Shown: piece by piece, positions 22,880 through 36,830 of the stretch
How positions within the stretch are numbered: position 1 is the stretch's first letter
Layout of the letters: every line of letters starts with the position of its first letter
Source of the DNA: Doryteuthis pealeii
Lineage: Eukaryota > Mollusca > Cephalopoda > Myopsida > Loliginidae
NCBI GenBank assembly: GCA_023376005.1
Contig: CM042151.1
Coordinates: 81,911,518-81,975,517, forward strand
DNA length: 64,000 nt
Direction: 5' to 3'
The notes under the pieces: model-generated
What the model saw: only the letters and a program-made list of their open reading frames with translations
The model's database searches: none
Told to the model about the DNA's origin: nothing
Position numbers and translations under genes: made by a program

Positions 22880-24040
22880 AGTTTGTTAGAAAAGTTTAAG
22901 CCTATTTTTGTATGAATCATTTTTATTCGTTTTAATTCAAAGTGATACATTAATTTAAAAATCTGCATAAAACTCAACCACTATATAAATGGAAGACTTT
23001 TAGGTATGTTAAGTAATTAAGAATCTGTAATTTCTTTTTGTTTTTAAGATTTTCAAAAGCTTAGCATGAGGAAATGCTAATGTTCTGTAATAATCATGAT
23101 AATTATACACAGTAAAGAATGCGAGTGCTAAAGAATATATCAAATGATAGTATGACCGCCAGTTGAATACGTTTTCTTAAAATTACTAAAATATACACCC
23201 GACGAAAGAGAAACATCAATTATTGTAAAATTACCATGCAATAAAAGACTTTATGTGTGTTATTGAATTTATATTCATATATTCTTATTATAACAAGAAA
23301 AATACAACTTAAAATATATACAAATAATAGATTACATAGATCTCACCTTTTCTTTGAACTCAACTAATGATTATTTTTAGAGAATTGGTCAATTTGATAT
23401 AATTCTGAAATATATGTAAGTAAAATAATATATAGAATATTACATTGTCTAAATAGTAGGGGGCAGTAAGATATATTCCGAGATCTTATCAAAGTCCTAC
23501 GTTTATTATTTTTAATAAATCTTACTACGAAAAGGAATTCCGTGCAATTGATGAAAAAGTGTAAATGCATTGTAAACTAGGGTACGCGAGTTCATTCCTT
23601 ACTTGTAATTTTTATAGCGTCCCAACTTGAAAATATTCAGAAGATTTAAGAATATTGATAGACATTATGTTTAGAATATTTCATGAAGTTTAAAAAAACT
23701 TTCGAGATGTTTTATCTGGGATATATTCTGATTTCAAAAACATTATATGGTGGATTTAATCTTAAAGAAAGAAGTATTTCAATTATTCAATTATTCTTGT
23801 GATTTGAAGAAAAATATTTATTTCTCTGTAGAATTGTGTGAAAGATAAAAAGCGCAAAAACACTTGGGAGGCATTCGAATCCAACTAGTTTCCCACCAGC
23901 TAAAAATATATCCATACTTAAAATTGATGGATAACTCCTTCCACCCCAGAATGATAAAATTGAAAGTTTCTTAACACAAATTCCAATTGTACTTTTTCAT
24001 TTAAACTAATGAATACAATTAGTTTTTATGGATCTTATAT
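22880..24040. other. ZNF2 upstream region (contains exon-like block b)
   Basis: Apart from block b at 23347-23404 no gene is seen. 23250-23860 is a diverged copy of 2080-2290 plus 5.6-6.0 kb sequence. 23860-24040 has no recognisable content. Confidence 0.5.
23347..23404 (-). other. Exon-like block b of ZNF2
   Basis: A 58-nt minus-strand block with TATTTCAG acceptor and GTGAG donor, about 630 bp upstream of the ZNF2 terminal exon. Its length (58 = 3n+1) joins the a-block frame to the frame of the 22720-22476 open stretch, with only one stop (TGA) between them. Confidence 0.5.
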
Positions 24041-24044
24041 GATG

Positions 24045-24283
24045 ACCGGGTTAGCTCAGTCGGTAGAGCGTTCGGCTAGAAAGCACAAGGTTCCTAGTTC
24101 GATACCTCCCCAACTCAGCGTTATGAGTAGCACAGGGATGTGCGGTAAAGTAAGGAGCTGATGGTAGGTGTGACGCTCCACATCAGATGCAAAAACAATC
24201 TCCTTGGTCTAGTGCTAGTGAAAAGGGGATAGACTCCCTCACTGATTGGCTGATGCCAACATTAGGTCGCCCCGACGACTTTA

Positions 24284-24316
<33 letters not shown>
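24045..24316 (+). mobile_element. tRNA-derived SINE, GGTTAGCTCAGTCGGTAGAG type, with (TA)n tail
   Basis: Head GGGTTAGCTCAGTCGGTAGA (good box A) and CCTAGTTCGATACC (box B), the shared body, a CCCCGACGACTTTACTT end at about 24287, then TA repeats to 24316. The mirror copy is 54630-54903. Confidence 0.9.
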
Positions 24317-24319
<3 letters not shown>

Positions 24320-24759
24320 CACTACTGAAGATGACGTAAACTCCGTATTTTACAAAATTAATTTAATCCCTTCGATTGAAAAAAATAACAAAAAACAGGG
24401 TATTATCCTATTTTAATGAAATTTTCAATGTTGATTTATCAATGAATGAATTCTACAATGCATAAGTAATTTTATTTCAAAACTTTCTGATTTTTTTTTC
24501 AGGTAACTTAACTTTGACCCACCCCTCACTTAATTTTGGGATACAAAATATCGGTGGTGTTATTCAAAGTTGACACTAATTACAATATAAATAAAACGAC
24601 AAAAGACTGAAGGTGTCAATAGATGAAAAAAATTAAGGGAGCTATCCTGAATGAAAATAAGTACTGAAAATCGGAAAATTAAATGTAGGATAAAAACAAA
24701 AAAAAGATTTGGGGAGATTTTCTTTACTCTTTTCGATAATTATTGAACGTTACAAGAAG

Positions 24760-24791
<32 letters not shown>

Positions 24792-25880
24792 AACCATACA
24801 TCAATATTTGTTCTGTTTAAAAGAGAGGCTTAAATTTTCAATATAATTTTCTACAAAAATTATTAAATAGCAATAATAAAGTAACGTAGTTATTAAATAA
24901 AAATTTGTTTTTAGAATCTAAAAATATGAAATTCGAAACTTAAAATTAGGCGTTTCATATTCTAAATCTATTGATTATGTATGATTAATTATTTCTGCTA
25001 TGGTAGCCAGCAATGGTAATATTTATTTTAAAGAATTTCGATTTCTTTCCATTGAATCAGTTTGATTGAAACGATTCAGTAATTAATAAATTCGTTGATT
25101 AATAAGTCACATAGATAATTTTATTAAAATCAGATAATTCCCTGATATTTTTCATCGACATAGATCCTTCATAGGAAAATTTGCGTGATATTTCTTCCAG
25201 TCATTTTTTGTAAACAAATGCGCAATATATTTTAGAGTGTCTTTTTTTCTGTGCGTTTAGATAAAAAAGAAAATGATATTTCATTAAAATTTATCAATTC
25301 TTCTATAATTGGGTGTATTTATTGTTTTTTTATGATTTTAATAAGAAACTGTATTAGACTTAAAATCCTAAATATTTTTTTTTACACTTGAGGTACATAA
25401 AAACATGGGCCGTTTACGATATATTTGATTAAAATGGACCGAAAATAATAGTTTAAAATGTATTAATAATGTGTAATGTTATTTTTCTATTTTTTTAATG
25501 ATGCTCATTATGGTACTACTTTTTCGACAAAGATTTCACCGTAAATAATCAATTTAATTAATTTTAATTCGTTTTTAAAATGAAAATGAAACAACATTTG
25601 GGCACTATTGTTTACCCATTCTTTTTTTATAATCGTAGAATACGTAAAGTAACATTATTGCTTTGTAATGTATATGATAATTTGACACACTAAAGAATGG
25701 GAGACCCAAGGAAGACATCAAATGATATCGTCACCTCCAATTTAATAAGTTTTCTTAAAATTGCTAAGATATACACCCGACTGTAAAAATTAAGACAAGA
25801 GTCTTACTCCGCAAAAATGTTTGACTATTTTAAACTAAATAAATTCTTCTATAAAGTTTCATTGAAAAATATTTTTGTGG
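24320..25880. other. AT-rich non-coding interval (unit B, inner)
   Basis: No gene. Poly-A tract at about 24760-24790. Mirrors 53.1-54.63 kb with few differences and is also the inverted relative of 1030-1990. Confidence 0.6.
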
Positions 25881-26103
25881 ACTACACACACCACTTCTTA
25901 TAGGACGATGATGCAATAAAACACGTTTTATACCGAATTCCCTTGTCATTCTTCTTTTATAATCATGGAATACCTAACCTAACTCTAGTGCTCTGTGACG
26001 TATATGATAATTTAGCACACTAAAGAAAGTGAGACCCAAATGATATATCAAATGACATCGTGATCTTCATTTGAATACGTTTTCTTAAAATTGCTAAGAT
26101 ATA
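25880..26103. repeat. Junction of unit B with second copy of unit A
   Basis: GTGGACTACACACACCACTT followed by a block beginning GATGCAATAAAACACGTTTT that matches 2320 onward. The same junction is present inverted at about 53.05 kb, so it predates, or is copied by, the palindrome. Confidence 0.65.
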
Positions 26104-26500
26104 CAAAATTAGCATAATAAAAAAAGCAAAATAATATTACATGTGTAATTTATTTTTAATACATTTTAAACTATTATTTTCGGCAATTTTAATCAATATT
26201 TAAGCAAACCTGACCGTTTTTTAGTATTAGGAGAAAAAAATTATTAAGGATTTTAAGCTATAACAGTTTCTTAATCAATAACAAACAACAATACAATAAT
26301 ACAGAAAATAATAATTTTAATGATATCTTTTCTATTTTTCAAACAGCAGAATAAAAAAACGCTATAAAAATTCTTGGAATTTGTTTACAAAACAAAATGA
26401 CCGAGAGAAAATGTCACGGAACTCTACGTGTTGACTTATTGATCAACGAATTATTTTCTTTTTTATTTTTTTTTAAGAAGTTAACTGATANNNNNNNNNN
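26104..26500. other. Anomalous 390-bp piece ending in a 10-N gap (26491-26500)
   Basis: The right arm reads continuously from GATATACACCAGACTATAAG at about 52.85 kb, whereas here GATATAC and CCAGACTATAAG are separated by about 390 bp plus ten Ns. The extra piece resembles 1140-1460 (ACCTGACCG, TTTTTAGTATTAGG, TTGTTTACAAAA). It looks like a mis-joined contig end. Confidence 0.7.
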
Positions 26501-27243
26501 CCAGACTATAAGAAATTAAATTTTTGTCTTCCGTACTTGATTATTTTAAAACTAGAATAATTTCAATATAAAGTTTTATTGAAAGAATTATTTATCATAA
26601 TTTCATTTAACGTCTAAATTATCTTTTAATAATTGATTTCTGTCATAAAATATTATACCATGTATAATATTTCTTCCAGTCACTTTGTCAATGAAAATTA
26701 CGTTTCCGTGATCTTTGTTAAGAGGATATTCTGTTAAATATAAAAATTCTATATTAAAATTTTAGTAACTGTTTTTTTTTATTCGAAAAATAATCAAGTT
26801 CGAACGAGTCAATTGTTTTGGTTAGGGGCGTGAGAGATCAAAATTCAATAACCACAAATATATTTAAATATGTCTACAGACTCAAAAAAATGTATTCCTT
26901 CTTTTATTCAAATTATCTTCTAGATCTTCTAGTTGATCGTTTTTTTTTTGTTTTTTGGGGGGTGGTTAAGTAATAGAAGTTTTTAATTACTGAATATTGC
27001 GAATTTTGATAATAAAGCGTATGTGTAAACCTGTACTATCAAGAATTGAATTCGAATAAACCTCAACACCTATAGATAACATTTATTTAACTAAAAAACG
27101 AATAGATTTAAATTAAAAAATTTGCATTATGTTCTACTCATTGATTTAGCTAGAGAGAGAAGATTAATGATATCACAAGACGAAGTAACATAAAAAAAAT
27201 AGAATTCACTAGTTATGAATCGCTGCCATAGAACAACAGTAAC

Positions 27244-27292
27244 CTGAACAGTTTTAATAAAAAGTTTGTCCGACATTTCCAGAAAGAGACAC
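27244..27292 (-). other. Exon-like block a of the ZNF2 unit
   Basis: A 49-nt minus-strand block with the same ATG-containing core and CAG-GT donor as 3322-3370. It lies about 3.9 kb transcriptionally upstream of block b at 23404. Confidence 0.45.
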
Positions 27293-30200
27293 CTGGTAAA
27301 GGTAAGGAAGTTGCGCTGAAATCAACAAAAGTGGCCTTTCTGTCACTGGTGGTGTTAGGAATACACGATGAACCTCTGCTCAGAAGGGTAAGATTCACAA
27401 ATGGGGCCACTGCCTTTGATGAGCTTAATATGAACCAGGTGACTGACGGGTCCATGACATCGCAACACTCAACTTAGCCTTTACTTGGGGCTAGTCGGAT
27501 TGGCCCTCCCTAATCAAACAGCTGGTCACGTCAAGCCCTAGCACTATATTGATTGCCCCAATCATAGTGCCCTTATGGTAAGCCCAACCCTTTTTATCAT
27601 TTATCGTGCTAGAACGCGGGCTGAGGGTCTTTCGTGGCACTGGGAATGACATTTAAGTATCTGATAGTGGGTTTCCAGTTTGTGGAGGTCTGGGGGATGT
27701 GGAGCACCACTTATCACCTATTCAGCTCCCAGTTCACTCTGACCGCGAGTGGTAGTATCTGTTATGGTCTCTTCTATATGGTTAAATAGAAAAAAGTGTT
27801 TATTAAGAGAAAATTATTATTCATTAAGAATGATTTATTCAAAACTTTATTCAGGCATTAAATAGTCCCACAGGTTGATATGCCGTAAAACGAAACCAGG
27901 AACGAGTCGAGTTGTGGATTAAGCTACGGTATAGAACGATTCATGATAGTTAAGCTTTTTGTGGGGGTCATTGAAAAAACGACCATTAAAAGCATCGTAT
28001 TCGATTTTCATAGCAATTCTATTATTAGTTACTAAACATGGAACAACGAAGATAATACTTGAATATATGAATTTAATTCAAACAGTCTTTATTCTTTTTT
28101 TTGAGGTCATACTATAAATATATTATCCGACATGTTAATTACAGGCTGTATTATTAAGTATTTTTCTTATAATTGAATGTTTATTTTCAGGATTGATTCA
28201 TAATCATATGTATATTCTATCAAGATATTTTGAGCTTACAATAAAACTGTTAATTACAATAGTATTTTATTACTAAAAAGACTATATATAATTTAATTTA
28301 AGTGTAATTATTTTTAATTACTTTAATATTCTTAAGAGTATATTATGGAATTGTTAATTTAACGTTGTTAAGAAAGGACATTCACCCCCACCCCACCGCC
28401 TCAAAATATTATGTAATGTTTCTTAAATTGGTCGATGTTGTTATGAAAAAGTTATTTTATTATCGATTAATTTAATGTGTAAAATATCTTTTTTAGTTAT
28501 AATGGTATGCCTGTCACTATATTCTGTGTTACGGTTATATGTTTTGTTTTAATCCATATTAACGAATCAATCTACTCATTTATTGAATATTAATATTGTA
28601 GTATGAGTTCTAATTATCAGATAGTAGAACATATTTCGATATCTCTATATCTTGAGTTCTAACTTCTAAATTAAATCAAATTATATATCAGTTTAAGAAT
28701 GGTAGATTGAGGATATACTTGTGGGGGTATTTCAAATAATAGACATTTTTAAAAGCACGTTTATTATTTCAGATGCGTTCAATTATTATAGATGTATTTT
28801 ATAAATGTATTTAAGCCCAACCATCGAAGTATAACGCAAAAAGTAATTTCTACACAAAACTACGTTAGAAATGTCAATTCTAACAGCCGTTATAGAAAGC
28901 CCACCCCCCCGCCCCAGGAAAAAAATAAAAATTCCGTAGGAACTGTAAACGTTTTAAAAAATGTTTGAAAATAGACTATGTCATATTTAAGTTTGCTTTA
29001 TAAAAACAATTAAAGATAGTTGCTAATTAGTAAAAAATTTGAAAAAAACGGATAAATCATTTAGAATATTATTCAATGGTCGATGATTAATTAATGAGAA
29101 CAAGGCATATTTTATTATTCGATTACATTTAACATGTAAAATCTTTAGCTTAATGTTTGTCAGTCACTGATCTTGTAATTATATAATGATGATTTATTTA
29201 GTATTAACTCAATACATATTTAAACAATGGTCGTAACTATCAAAAACTCTATCTCGGTTCTACTACAATTTAATTTAAAAATTTGTAGATTCGAGAAGGT
29301 AAACCGATGAAATATAATTTAGTTCAGTTAAGAAAATAATTCAAGAAATTTAGCTACGGAAATTCTTCCTAAAAATGAAAAATAAAACTTTGCGGTAACT
29401 TCATTCAAAGTTTATTCCAAATAAAATATATCTCTTAAGGATATAAAGTCATTAATTCCAATAAATACACGGTAGAAACAACAAAACAACTTATTAAATG
29501 ATTATCGACGTATCAAAACTGAACATTAACAAGGAAATTATAACATGGATTTTCAAACATCGAACCACGAATAACTTACAATACGAAAATTTCATTTATT
29601 CGATCTAAAGTAAAACGAACTTTCAAAAACAAGTTCATTACATCCCAAATGAAAAGGGTAGAGAAATATTATTATTAATGTGCAAAATCGTATTAAACTG
29701 AAATAAACAGAACATTATATAATAAACATGTACATTTAAACCGTCAATCGCTTAACGAAATGAATATACTATATATTGTAAACCTGAAATTTAGAATTAA
29801 GTTAAATGTGTTATTTGAACGTTTATATACAGAAATATAACTTAATAAATAATACATTAAAATAGATTACATAAACTACCTTTTTGTTGCACTCAGTAAT
29901 GGGTTATTTTCAGAGATGAGTAAATTTGATATAATTCTGAAATATATGTTAGTAAAATAATATACAGGAATATTACACTGGCTAATGTTAGGGGGTAGTA
30001 AGATACTTTAATAACATCATGTTCCTAGGTTTATTATTTTTGAAATCTGAATAGCCAAAATATTCTCTGCAACGGAAGAAAAAGTTGCAAATATCTTGTA
30101 AACAAGGGTACGTGAGTCGTCTTTACTCTTATTTTGTAGCACACAAAAACTCAAAATATTCTGGAGATTAAGAATATTTGATGGACCGTTTGTGTTGAAT

Positions 30201-31496
30201 ATTTCATTGTTTAACAAAAAAATTTGGAAATTTCCATGAAAATATTCACATTTCTTTTATAAACATTTGAAACATATATTGTTTATTTAATTGATACTAA
30301 AATTGTATTCTTCAATTTACTTCTTGATGTGTTTTCAAAGACGAATATTTCTTTCGAGAAATGTTAGTGAATGATAGAAAACACAAAATGGAAAATTGGT
30401 GTGATAAGTCTTCGGATTTACATGGCCTCCTCCCCTCTCTCCTCCTCTCTCTCTCACTCTCTCTCTATATATATACTAATATATATATATAATATATATA
30501 TATAATTATATTATATAATATGCTATGCCATTTGAAGTAGCACCTAGAACACATTGTGGAAGAGGAATCCTACTATTCTCTCCCTAACATGGAATTAGTG
30601 AGCGCAGACTCGCGTTGTATGGCAACCAGAGTTCCGGAAAGAAAACCTGAGCAGTAAAACCGATTAAAATCTTCTTACAATTTGACCTTGTGTCACATTC
30701 CTGCAAGAGGGTTAGATAAATACAACAAAGAAATAAATGGATATCTCATACAATACTGACACATGATTTCTTGTAAATTCTCTTGGGGAGTCTTGCAATG
30801 AATATATTACCATGACTGATATTTATAATAATTGTAGATAACGATACAAAAAATTATTATATCTAGATCGAAAAGATCTCTAAAAAAAGTTAAGAAAGTA
30901 CCACTATACGTTCAACAGAAACTATCGTTGATGCAGACCACCCAGACGATATAACATAATAGCAAATATCCTACCCATAGCCTTAAGCAGACAGCTAGAG
31001 TCCGGCATCTACGTGAACTTCAGATAAACAAAGTTTCATATGTTTTAATCAGAAATAGAGCCATCCTCATTAAATGGCAAGACCGGAAATTAGTTACGCC
31101 TGTTCAATTAATAGAGGTAGCAAATCTCATCTACAGAAGCGATTCAATATATGTATCGGAAATACATAGATAGCTATGAGTAGTTATCGATCATATTGAA
31201 TATTAATTCTTGCATAGAATGAAACGTGAATTCTTCCAAGCTTTCGCCCGTATCAGTACTATTGTAATGAGGCACCACTTAGCTTGAACGAAAATCTTAG
31301 CATTACAATGGAGTGAAATCACCATAATCAAACTCATTCTCCCATAATTTTTTTGTATCCGTTTCGTTCACCTACCATTACAGCTGATGGCAGAGGACGT
31401 TAATTAGGTCATTGTCAGATCATTGCCCATTATTTTATTCCTTATCTATATAATATATATATATATATATTATATATATATATATATATATATGAG

Positions 31497-32140
31497 TAAT
31501 CCATGTCAAATCATCCAGGCTATGTCACCACCAATTCAATTTTTTAAAATGTTATCGAGTGTTCATTATGGTAAAGTAGCCATTCACCAAAATTTGAGCA
31601 ATCCAAAATTGCGGGTTATGCGATTTAACTTTCCAATTTGAGGGGTCGCGAAAAAATGGCGACTGTTGTAACCTATTTTTGTCTGTACATGCGTTCTCAG
31701 AGCTTTTCTACTCCTAAGAATTGGTTATAAAAGTATTTTGGCCCAAGAAATTCAAAAAATACTATCAAAATTCTTGAATTTCAACCAAAGTTATTAATGA
31801 TTGCTGATTTTTTCATAGCAAGATCAATATACCGATATGGCAATGCATCTAGGACACAAATTCTTTCTATATATTTCTCACATATATTGAGCCATTATTT
31901 GTATCAAAAGATAGTTTGAATTTTGCTCTGAACCGACAAAATACATTACAAAATGTCGACCATTTTCAACCAACACACCAAAATTGAAGAGCAAAAAGCT
32001 GGATAACTCGCCAATTTTTAGAATTGGAAGATCCAAAATTGGGGGATTCCTCATATAAATATAGTCCACACGGCAGAAGAAAATTCAGAAAAATTGAAAG
32101 GGGGATGACAACTTTTTTGGAGGGGTGATTTGACGAATTG
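31497..32140. mobile_element. Fold-back MITE copy 2 (indel-rich)
   Basis: Starts TAATCCATGTCAAATCATCC after a TA repeat and ends with a worn TGATTTGACGAATTGCAATA stretch. The internal paired blocks of copy 1 are recognisable. Base losses match the general noise of this segment. Confidence 0.7.
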
Positions 32141-32639
32141 CAATAATTATACCTTATTTAATATATATATATATATAGCTGACAACGTTCAAAAGGCTCA
32201 ACACTAAATTGTTGTGCTATTTAAATTAATTTATTATATATATCCCACCTTTGAGCACACTTAGTGAGACTTAACAGGATACCTCGCCATGACCATCCTT
32301 TATCGCATTCTACCCTCGCAGTACACCTCAACTCGAGTTATTATCAGAACTATATGGGTGTGTTAGTGCTGTGTGTGTTGTTAAGACACATGCTTCCACC
32401 TTAGAGAACTCCTTGGCATTACGGATACTACTCGGCCGCAATGGAAAACTGGATCGATTTTATATACACGACTTCTTAACCCCTCAGCATCCAGCACAAA
32501 TACAGACTGAACAATTACTGATAAATACATACATCGAATAATATGTAAAGACCGTCAGAGCGTGCTCCATCCGTTATAAGAGAGCATTGCCTATTGAGCG
32601 TAATCCGAGGGCCCTGTAAGCGAATCCCCCCCACATTTC

Positions 32640-34620
32640 TCAATCCACTGGGATGTGGGAGAATATGTCTACTCCTGGCAATTTGAAACTCCTGAACTCG
32701 TAGCACAGTACCAGAATTTTGATCTGATTGTGTTATTTACTATTAATCAACTGGGTTAATTAATTAAATGTATTCGAGATATGCATTTTTTTAAAGCAAA
32801 TCCCTTAATAAACTGATATAAAATCTAAAGTGAAATATGGACGTCCACTCTTGTTTGTTTATTCCAGGACCATTAATTTCATACAATGAATTGCTTTCAG
32901 GATTTCGTAATTTACTTTTGATAAAAAAAGTGTAAGATTAAACAAACAGTTTTTATCGATTTAACGATTCACTACATCCTTCTACAATTGTTTTGTAATC
33001 TGTTAAAGATCGTCACAAATACACGCAACAATAGCACTGAATGCATCGAGTCACGGAATCCAAGTTGAGTTATCACGTGGTCAATTCCTAATAAATATTT
33101 CAATTCAGAGGTAATTAATTTGAGAATGCAGAAAATGTGAAATACGAATAATATAGAATATTTAAAATATTATTATATTATATTATTTTATATTTTTATA
33201 TTGTCTGTATACCTTTTTTCAATTGTTTTTTACTTTTATGATGTTTAGAAAGAATTTATATTATATATCATACTGTAGTAACACCCTCCAGATGCTCAAT
33301 CCCACCAGGGGTGGATGAGCATATATGTCTACTCTGCGTAACTGAATACTCCTGAAACTCGTAGCCCATACCAAAATTTTTTGATCAGATTGTGTTAATT
33401 TACTGTTTAAAATCAACGGTTATCGAATTAATTTTGATAAAAGATTCTATCTTTTAATTTTCATGCTGAATACATAAGAAATCCTAAACAATATTATATT
33501 ATGCCCTTTTATTTTTTTCTTCTCGTTAATTTCTTCAAGATAATTGTGCTTATGATAATGATAATTGGTTGTCGTTGTTTTTGTTTTTTTTTAGATTTAC
33601 ACCTTACTATTCCGTTTTGACTTACTGAAAACGTTTACCTTGTGGAATAATTGCGTCTTGTAAGATTTTATTGTCAAAATCCACTATATTTGCTATTATT
33701 CTTTAGAAGCTAGGAAATCATCACTGCTCGAAATCCAAATCCTTCTTTCCGTCAAACCATTACTCCATTTTCTTTAGTAATTACAGCACACATATTCATA
33801 CATTTAATTTCATCATGTTGTCAGTCAACGCACAATATAAAATCAGCTCTCCAATTTTTATTTATTCCTTTATTTGAATTGAGAGAATCAAGTTGATATT
33901 AATTCTGAAAGATGGTTTGCTGAATTAAACGTATTATAATATATCATACTTAGTAACACCTCACACATTTGCTCAATCCACAGGTGATGGAGCATATATG
34001 TTGACTCCGCAACTGAAAACTCCTGAAAACTCGATAAACACAGTACCAGTTTTTGATCTGATTGTGTATTTACTCTTTGAGATCGACTTGGTATTCAATT
34101 AATTTGATGAAAGATTCTTTTCAGTTTATTTTTTTTTGCTGCTGAATTGATATAGAATCCTATTATTATTATATATATTTATACTAAGATAATGTGCTTA
34201 GATAATGATAATTGTTTCGCCTGTTGTTTTGCTTTTTGTTTTGTTTGTGGTGTTGTTTTGTTTTAGATTTTCATACTATTTCTATTGTTGACTTGACTGG
34301 AAAACGTTACCATTCGGAAATAATTGTCTTGCAGATTTTTCTTGCCAAATCCTTATCTGCTAATCATTCTTAGAGCTTAGGATCCATCACTGCTCGAAAA
34401 TTCCAAATTCTTCTTTCCGCTCAAACCAGTTACTCAAATTTTAGTAAGTATATGCAACAATTATTCATAATTTGTTCATTATTTCCCCATTGCATACGCA
34501 CCTATAATAAAATCCTCACTCCCCAAATTTTTATTATTTCCTTTTATTGACGAGAGAGTCACATATGATATAATCTGAAAGATTGGTTTACTGATTTAAA
34601 GGTATTATAATATTATACAG
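32640..34620. repeat. Three tandem copies of a roughly 660-bp block
   Basis: The ATATGTCTACTCCTG...CTGAAACTCGTAG repeat occurs at about 32.65, 33.32 and 33.98 kb. The following AAAGATTCT, TTGTCTTGTAAGATTTTA-like and GTTACTCCATTTT-like segments are also repeated. The inverted set is at 45.30, 45.95 and 46.57 kb. Unit A at 8.2 kb has a single copy, so the tandem array arose in this unit. Confidence 0.6.
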
Positions 34621-35689
34621 TAGCATTTGTATATGATATAAATGTTTTTCTCGTAGAATTATCATTTTCTTCTATTTTCATGTATGGTTTTATTTTATTT
34701 GTCATCATATTCCTATTAAAAATAATTTAAGATTACTAAGAGAGAATAACTAATTAGGTTATATTACGTTTTTTAAGTCAACTATGTTTTTAATTACATA
34801 AACATTTGTATGCATTCTTAACAAATTATTTCTAATGTAGGCATTATTTCAATGGAGCTGATCTTTGTTCACGAATATTTCACTTTAATAATTGAATTGA
34901 ATGCATCACAGTAAATGATGAAAAATAAAGAAAAAGAAAAATCATGATTTTAATAATATCTATTCGAAGATAGGATGTTGGTTTTTAAAAGCAGATCCTT
35001 TAATAAGATACATAAATCTAAAACAGAAAATATGCAACATCTTTTTTTTATTCCAAGGAATTAGTATATACATGAAAAAGCGTTTTCAAGTTCGTAACCT
35101 TTCTTTTTTAAATAGTCATAAACTACACAGATTTTTTTCATCATATTTTTTTGCCTTCCAAAAATTGGGGAGTTTGGTTAGCTGTTTAACATCATCATAT
35201 CGTAATATCGGCCAAATTATATCCAGATCGCGAGTATATGGTAATAATCTATGTGGTCAGTTCTTATAAATAATCCAATCAGTGAATTTAATTTTGAGAA
35301 TGCAGAAAATACAAATTGTGAAAATACGATTGAATCTCAAATTTAAAATACTTTTTTTATAATTAAGAAATGGTTACATTTTACATCAAGCTTCTCTTTT
35401 TTTATTCTTTAATTTGATTTTGGCTGAAAAAGGAATCTAAAGGAAACATGAAATGAAAGAAAGAAAAAGAAAACATTTGGAAGTTGAATTTTTAAGTAGA
35501 TATCTTTCAAGCGAATTTTATTAAAGAAAGAAAATTAAAATCTCATGAACTCAGCCAATAAAAGATTTTAAAATTCCATGATTTTTGTATGAAATTAAAT
35601 AAAAAAGAAAATTTCAATCGTATCTTAAAAAGTTATTCAAAGAGATTTTATTATTTTCACAAAAAATTAACAGTACCATGACTTTTATT

Positions 35690-35770
35690 TGTACAAAGTA
35701 ACGACTGGAGTTGAACTCACTTACTACATTGTCGCAGTCCATATGTTAGCCACTACCACGGTGACTAACC
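35690..35770 (-). mobile_element. tRNA-derived SINE fragment, GTGGCTAA type
   Basis: Minus strand TAGTCACCGTGG, GTGGCTAACAT and a GGACTGCGACAATGTAGTAA stem, with a GTTCAACTCCAGTCG box-B-like region. Mirror of 43655-43750. Confidence 0.6.
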
Positions 35771-36039
35771 TAAAAATTTAATGAATTATACTGAAAAGAT
35801 AAATACAAATGATGGATTTGTGAAAGATAAAATCAAAACGATTGTTGGTTAAAACTTAACCAAAAAGTATTTACAAACAAAATCCGAATTTTGAGAAAGG
35901 CTTTTAGAGCACCGGAACGATCAACAGAAAAAATATATTCTCTTTAGATTTTACTTAAGTCAAATGGAATAATATACTTTCCAAGTTCCGTAGTATTTTT
36001 TATTTTACATACATCACATGGCTTCTTGGATTGTATTTT

Positions 36040-36830
36040 CTTAATCATTAGATTGTATTACATTAATTCCACTTGAAGCAGCTGAAAAACTTTTCTTGTT
36101 TACTGTGTTTGAGGAATTTTGACAGTGTTAATGGGAGTATTTTTGACAATACAGACGTTCTCGAAATCCTCAGTTAGACACTACACCCATTGTGAATAAT
36201 CTTCCATTAGATTTAAGATGAACTATTCTTTATATTGCCAAAAACACTATGATTGTTTCAATCCATGCGAATTGCCTCATAATTATCTTCAATTGGAATG
36301 TTACTTTCTAATCCATTAGAAGCAGTGAGAACTTCCCTGATTTCTGTGTCGAGGGAATTGGACTGTGTTATTGTTAGTATTTTCTTCGAACCTGACGTCT
36401 ATTCATGTTGTGACTTCACGCCTGTGTTCAATTATTGATCTAATGTTTCATCTCGTAAAGGTTCTTCTATTGGATCCGATTTCTGGTATTCTACATAGAA
36501 ATGATTGATGTATCATTAAATATCTGATTGGACATTCAATTTCTGTGGAAAACCCGGAGAAATTATCCGAGCTGATTGTCCTTTTCTTCGGTTAATTTTT
36601 GATATTAAGGAAAACTATTGTTCTATGTTTCCCGCTGAATAATTTTACACTTTCATGATGTTCTATTGTGTCTGTTACGATATTTGTCTGTGTTAAGGCC
36701 ATTGACATGTGCAAGTTTTTGTCCATTTTCTGCATTTAAAGAAAAAGAGTTTGTGTCTGTCTTCGTTCAACGTAGGACATATTTTTGCCGTTTTTTGAGT
36801 TGTATATTTTAAAACAAAAGTGAAAATCGC
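36040..36830 (-). pseudogene. ZNF tail-only fragment (left arm)
   Basis: Minus strand, no fingers. Two pieces of the ZNF C-terminal tail: about 36230-36830 carries the NPFRF/NAEN-like block, the ISILDRS-like block and the end equivalent to LEAIPWIE. About 36050-36180 repeats the S-rich end once more. Frames are broken. The breakpoint near 36.83 kb, where tail homology stops, abuts unrelated sequence. Mirror copy at 42.63-43.35 kb. Confidence 0.65.

Larger units (their letters stand above)
26501..36000. repeat. Second copy of unit A, indel-rich (left palindrome arm)
   Basis: Follows 2.5-8.9 kb in the same direction and 43.5-52.85 kb inverted: exon-a core at 27244-27292, GC-richer block at 27.3-27.87 kb, block b at about 29881-29937, TA repeats near 30.47 and 31.45 kb, MITE, SINE remnant and tandem blocks. 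Compared with the right arm it has frequent one- or two-base gains and losses, especially in homopolymers. No intact gene. Confidence 0.7.
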
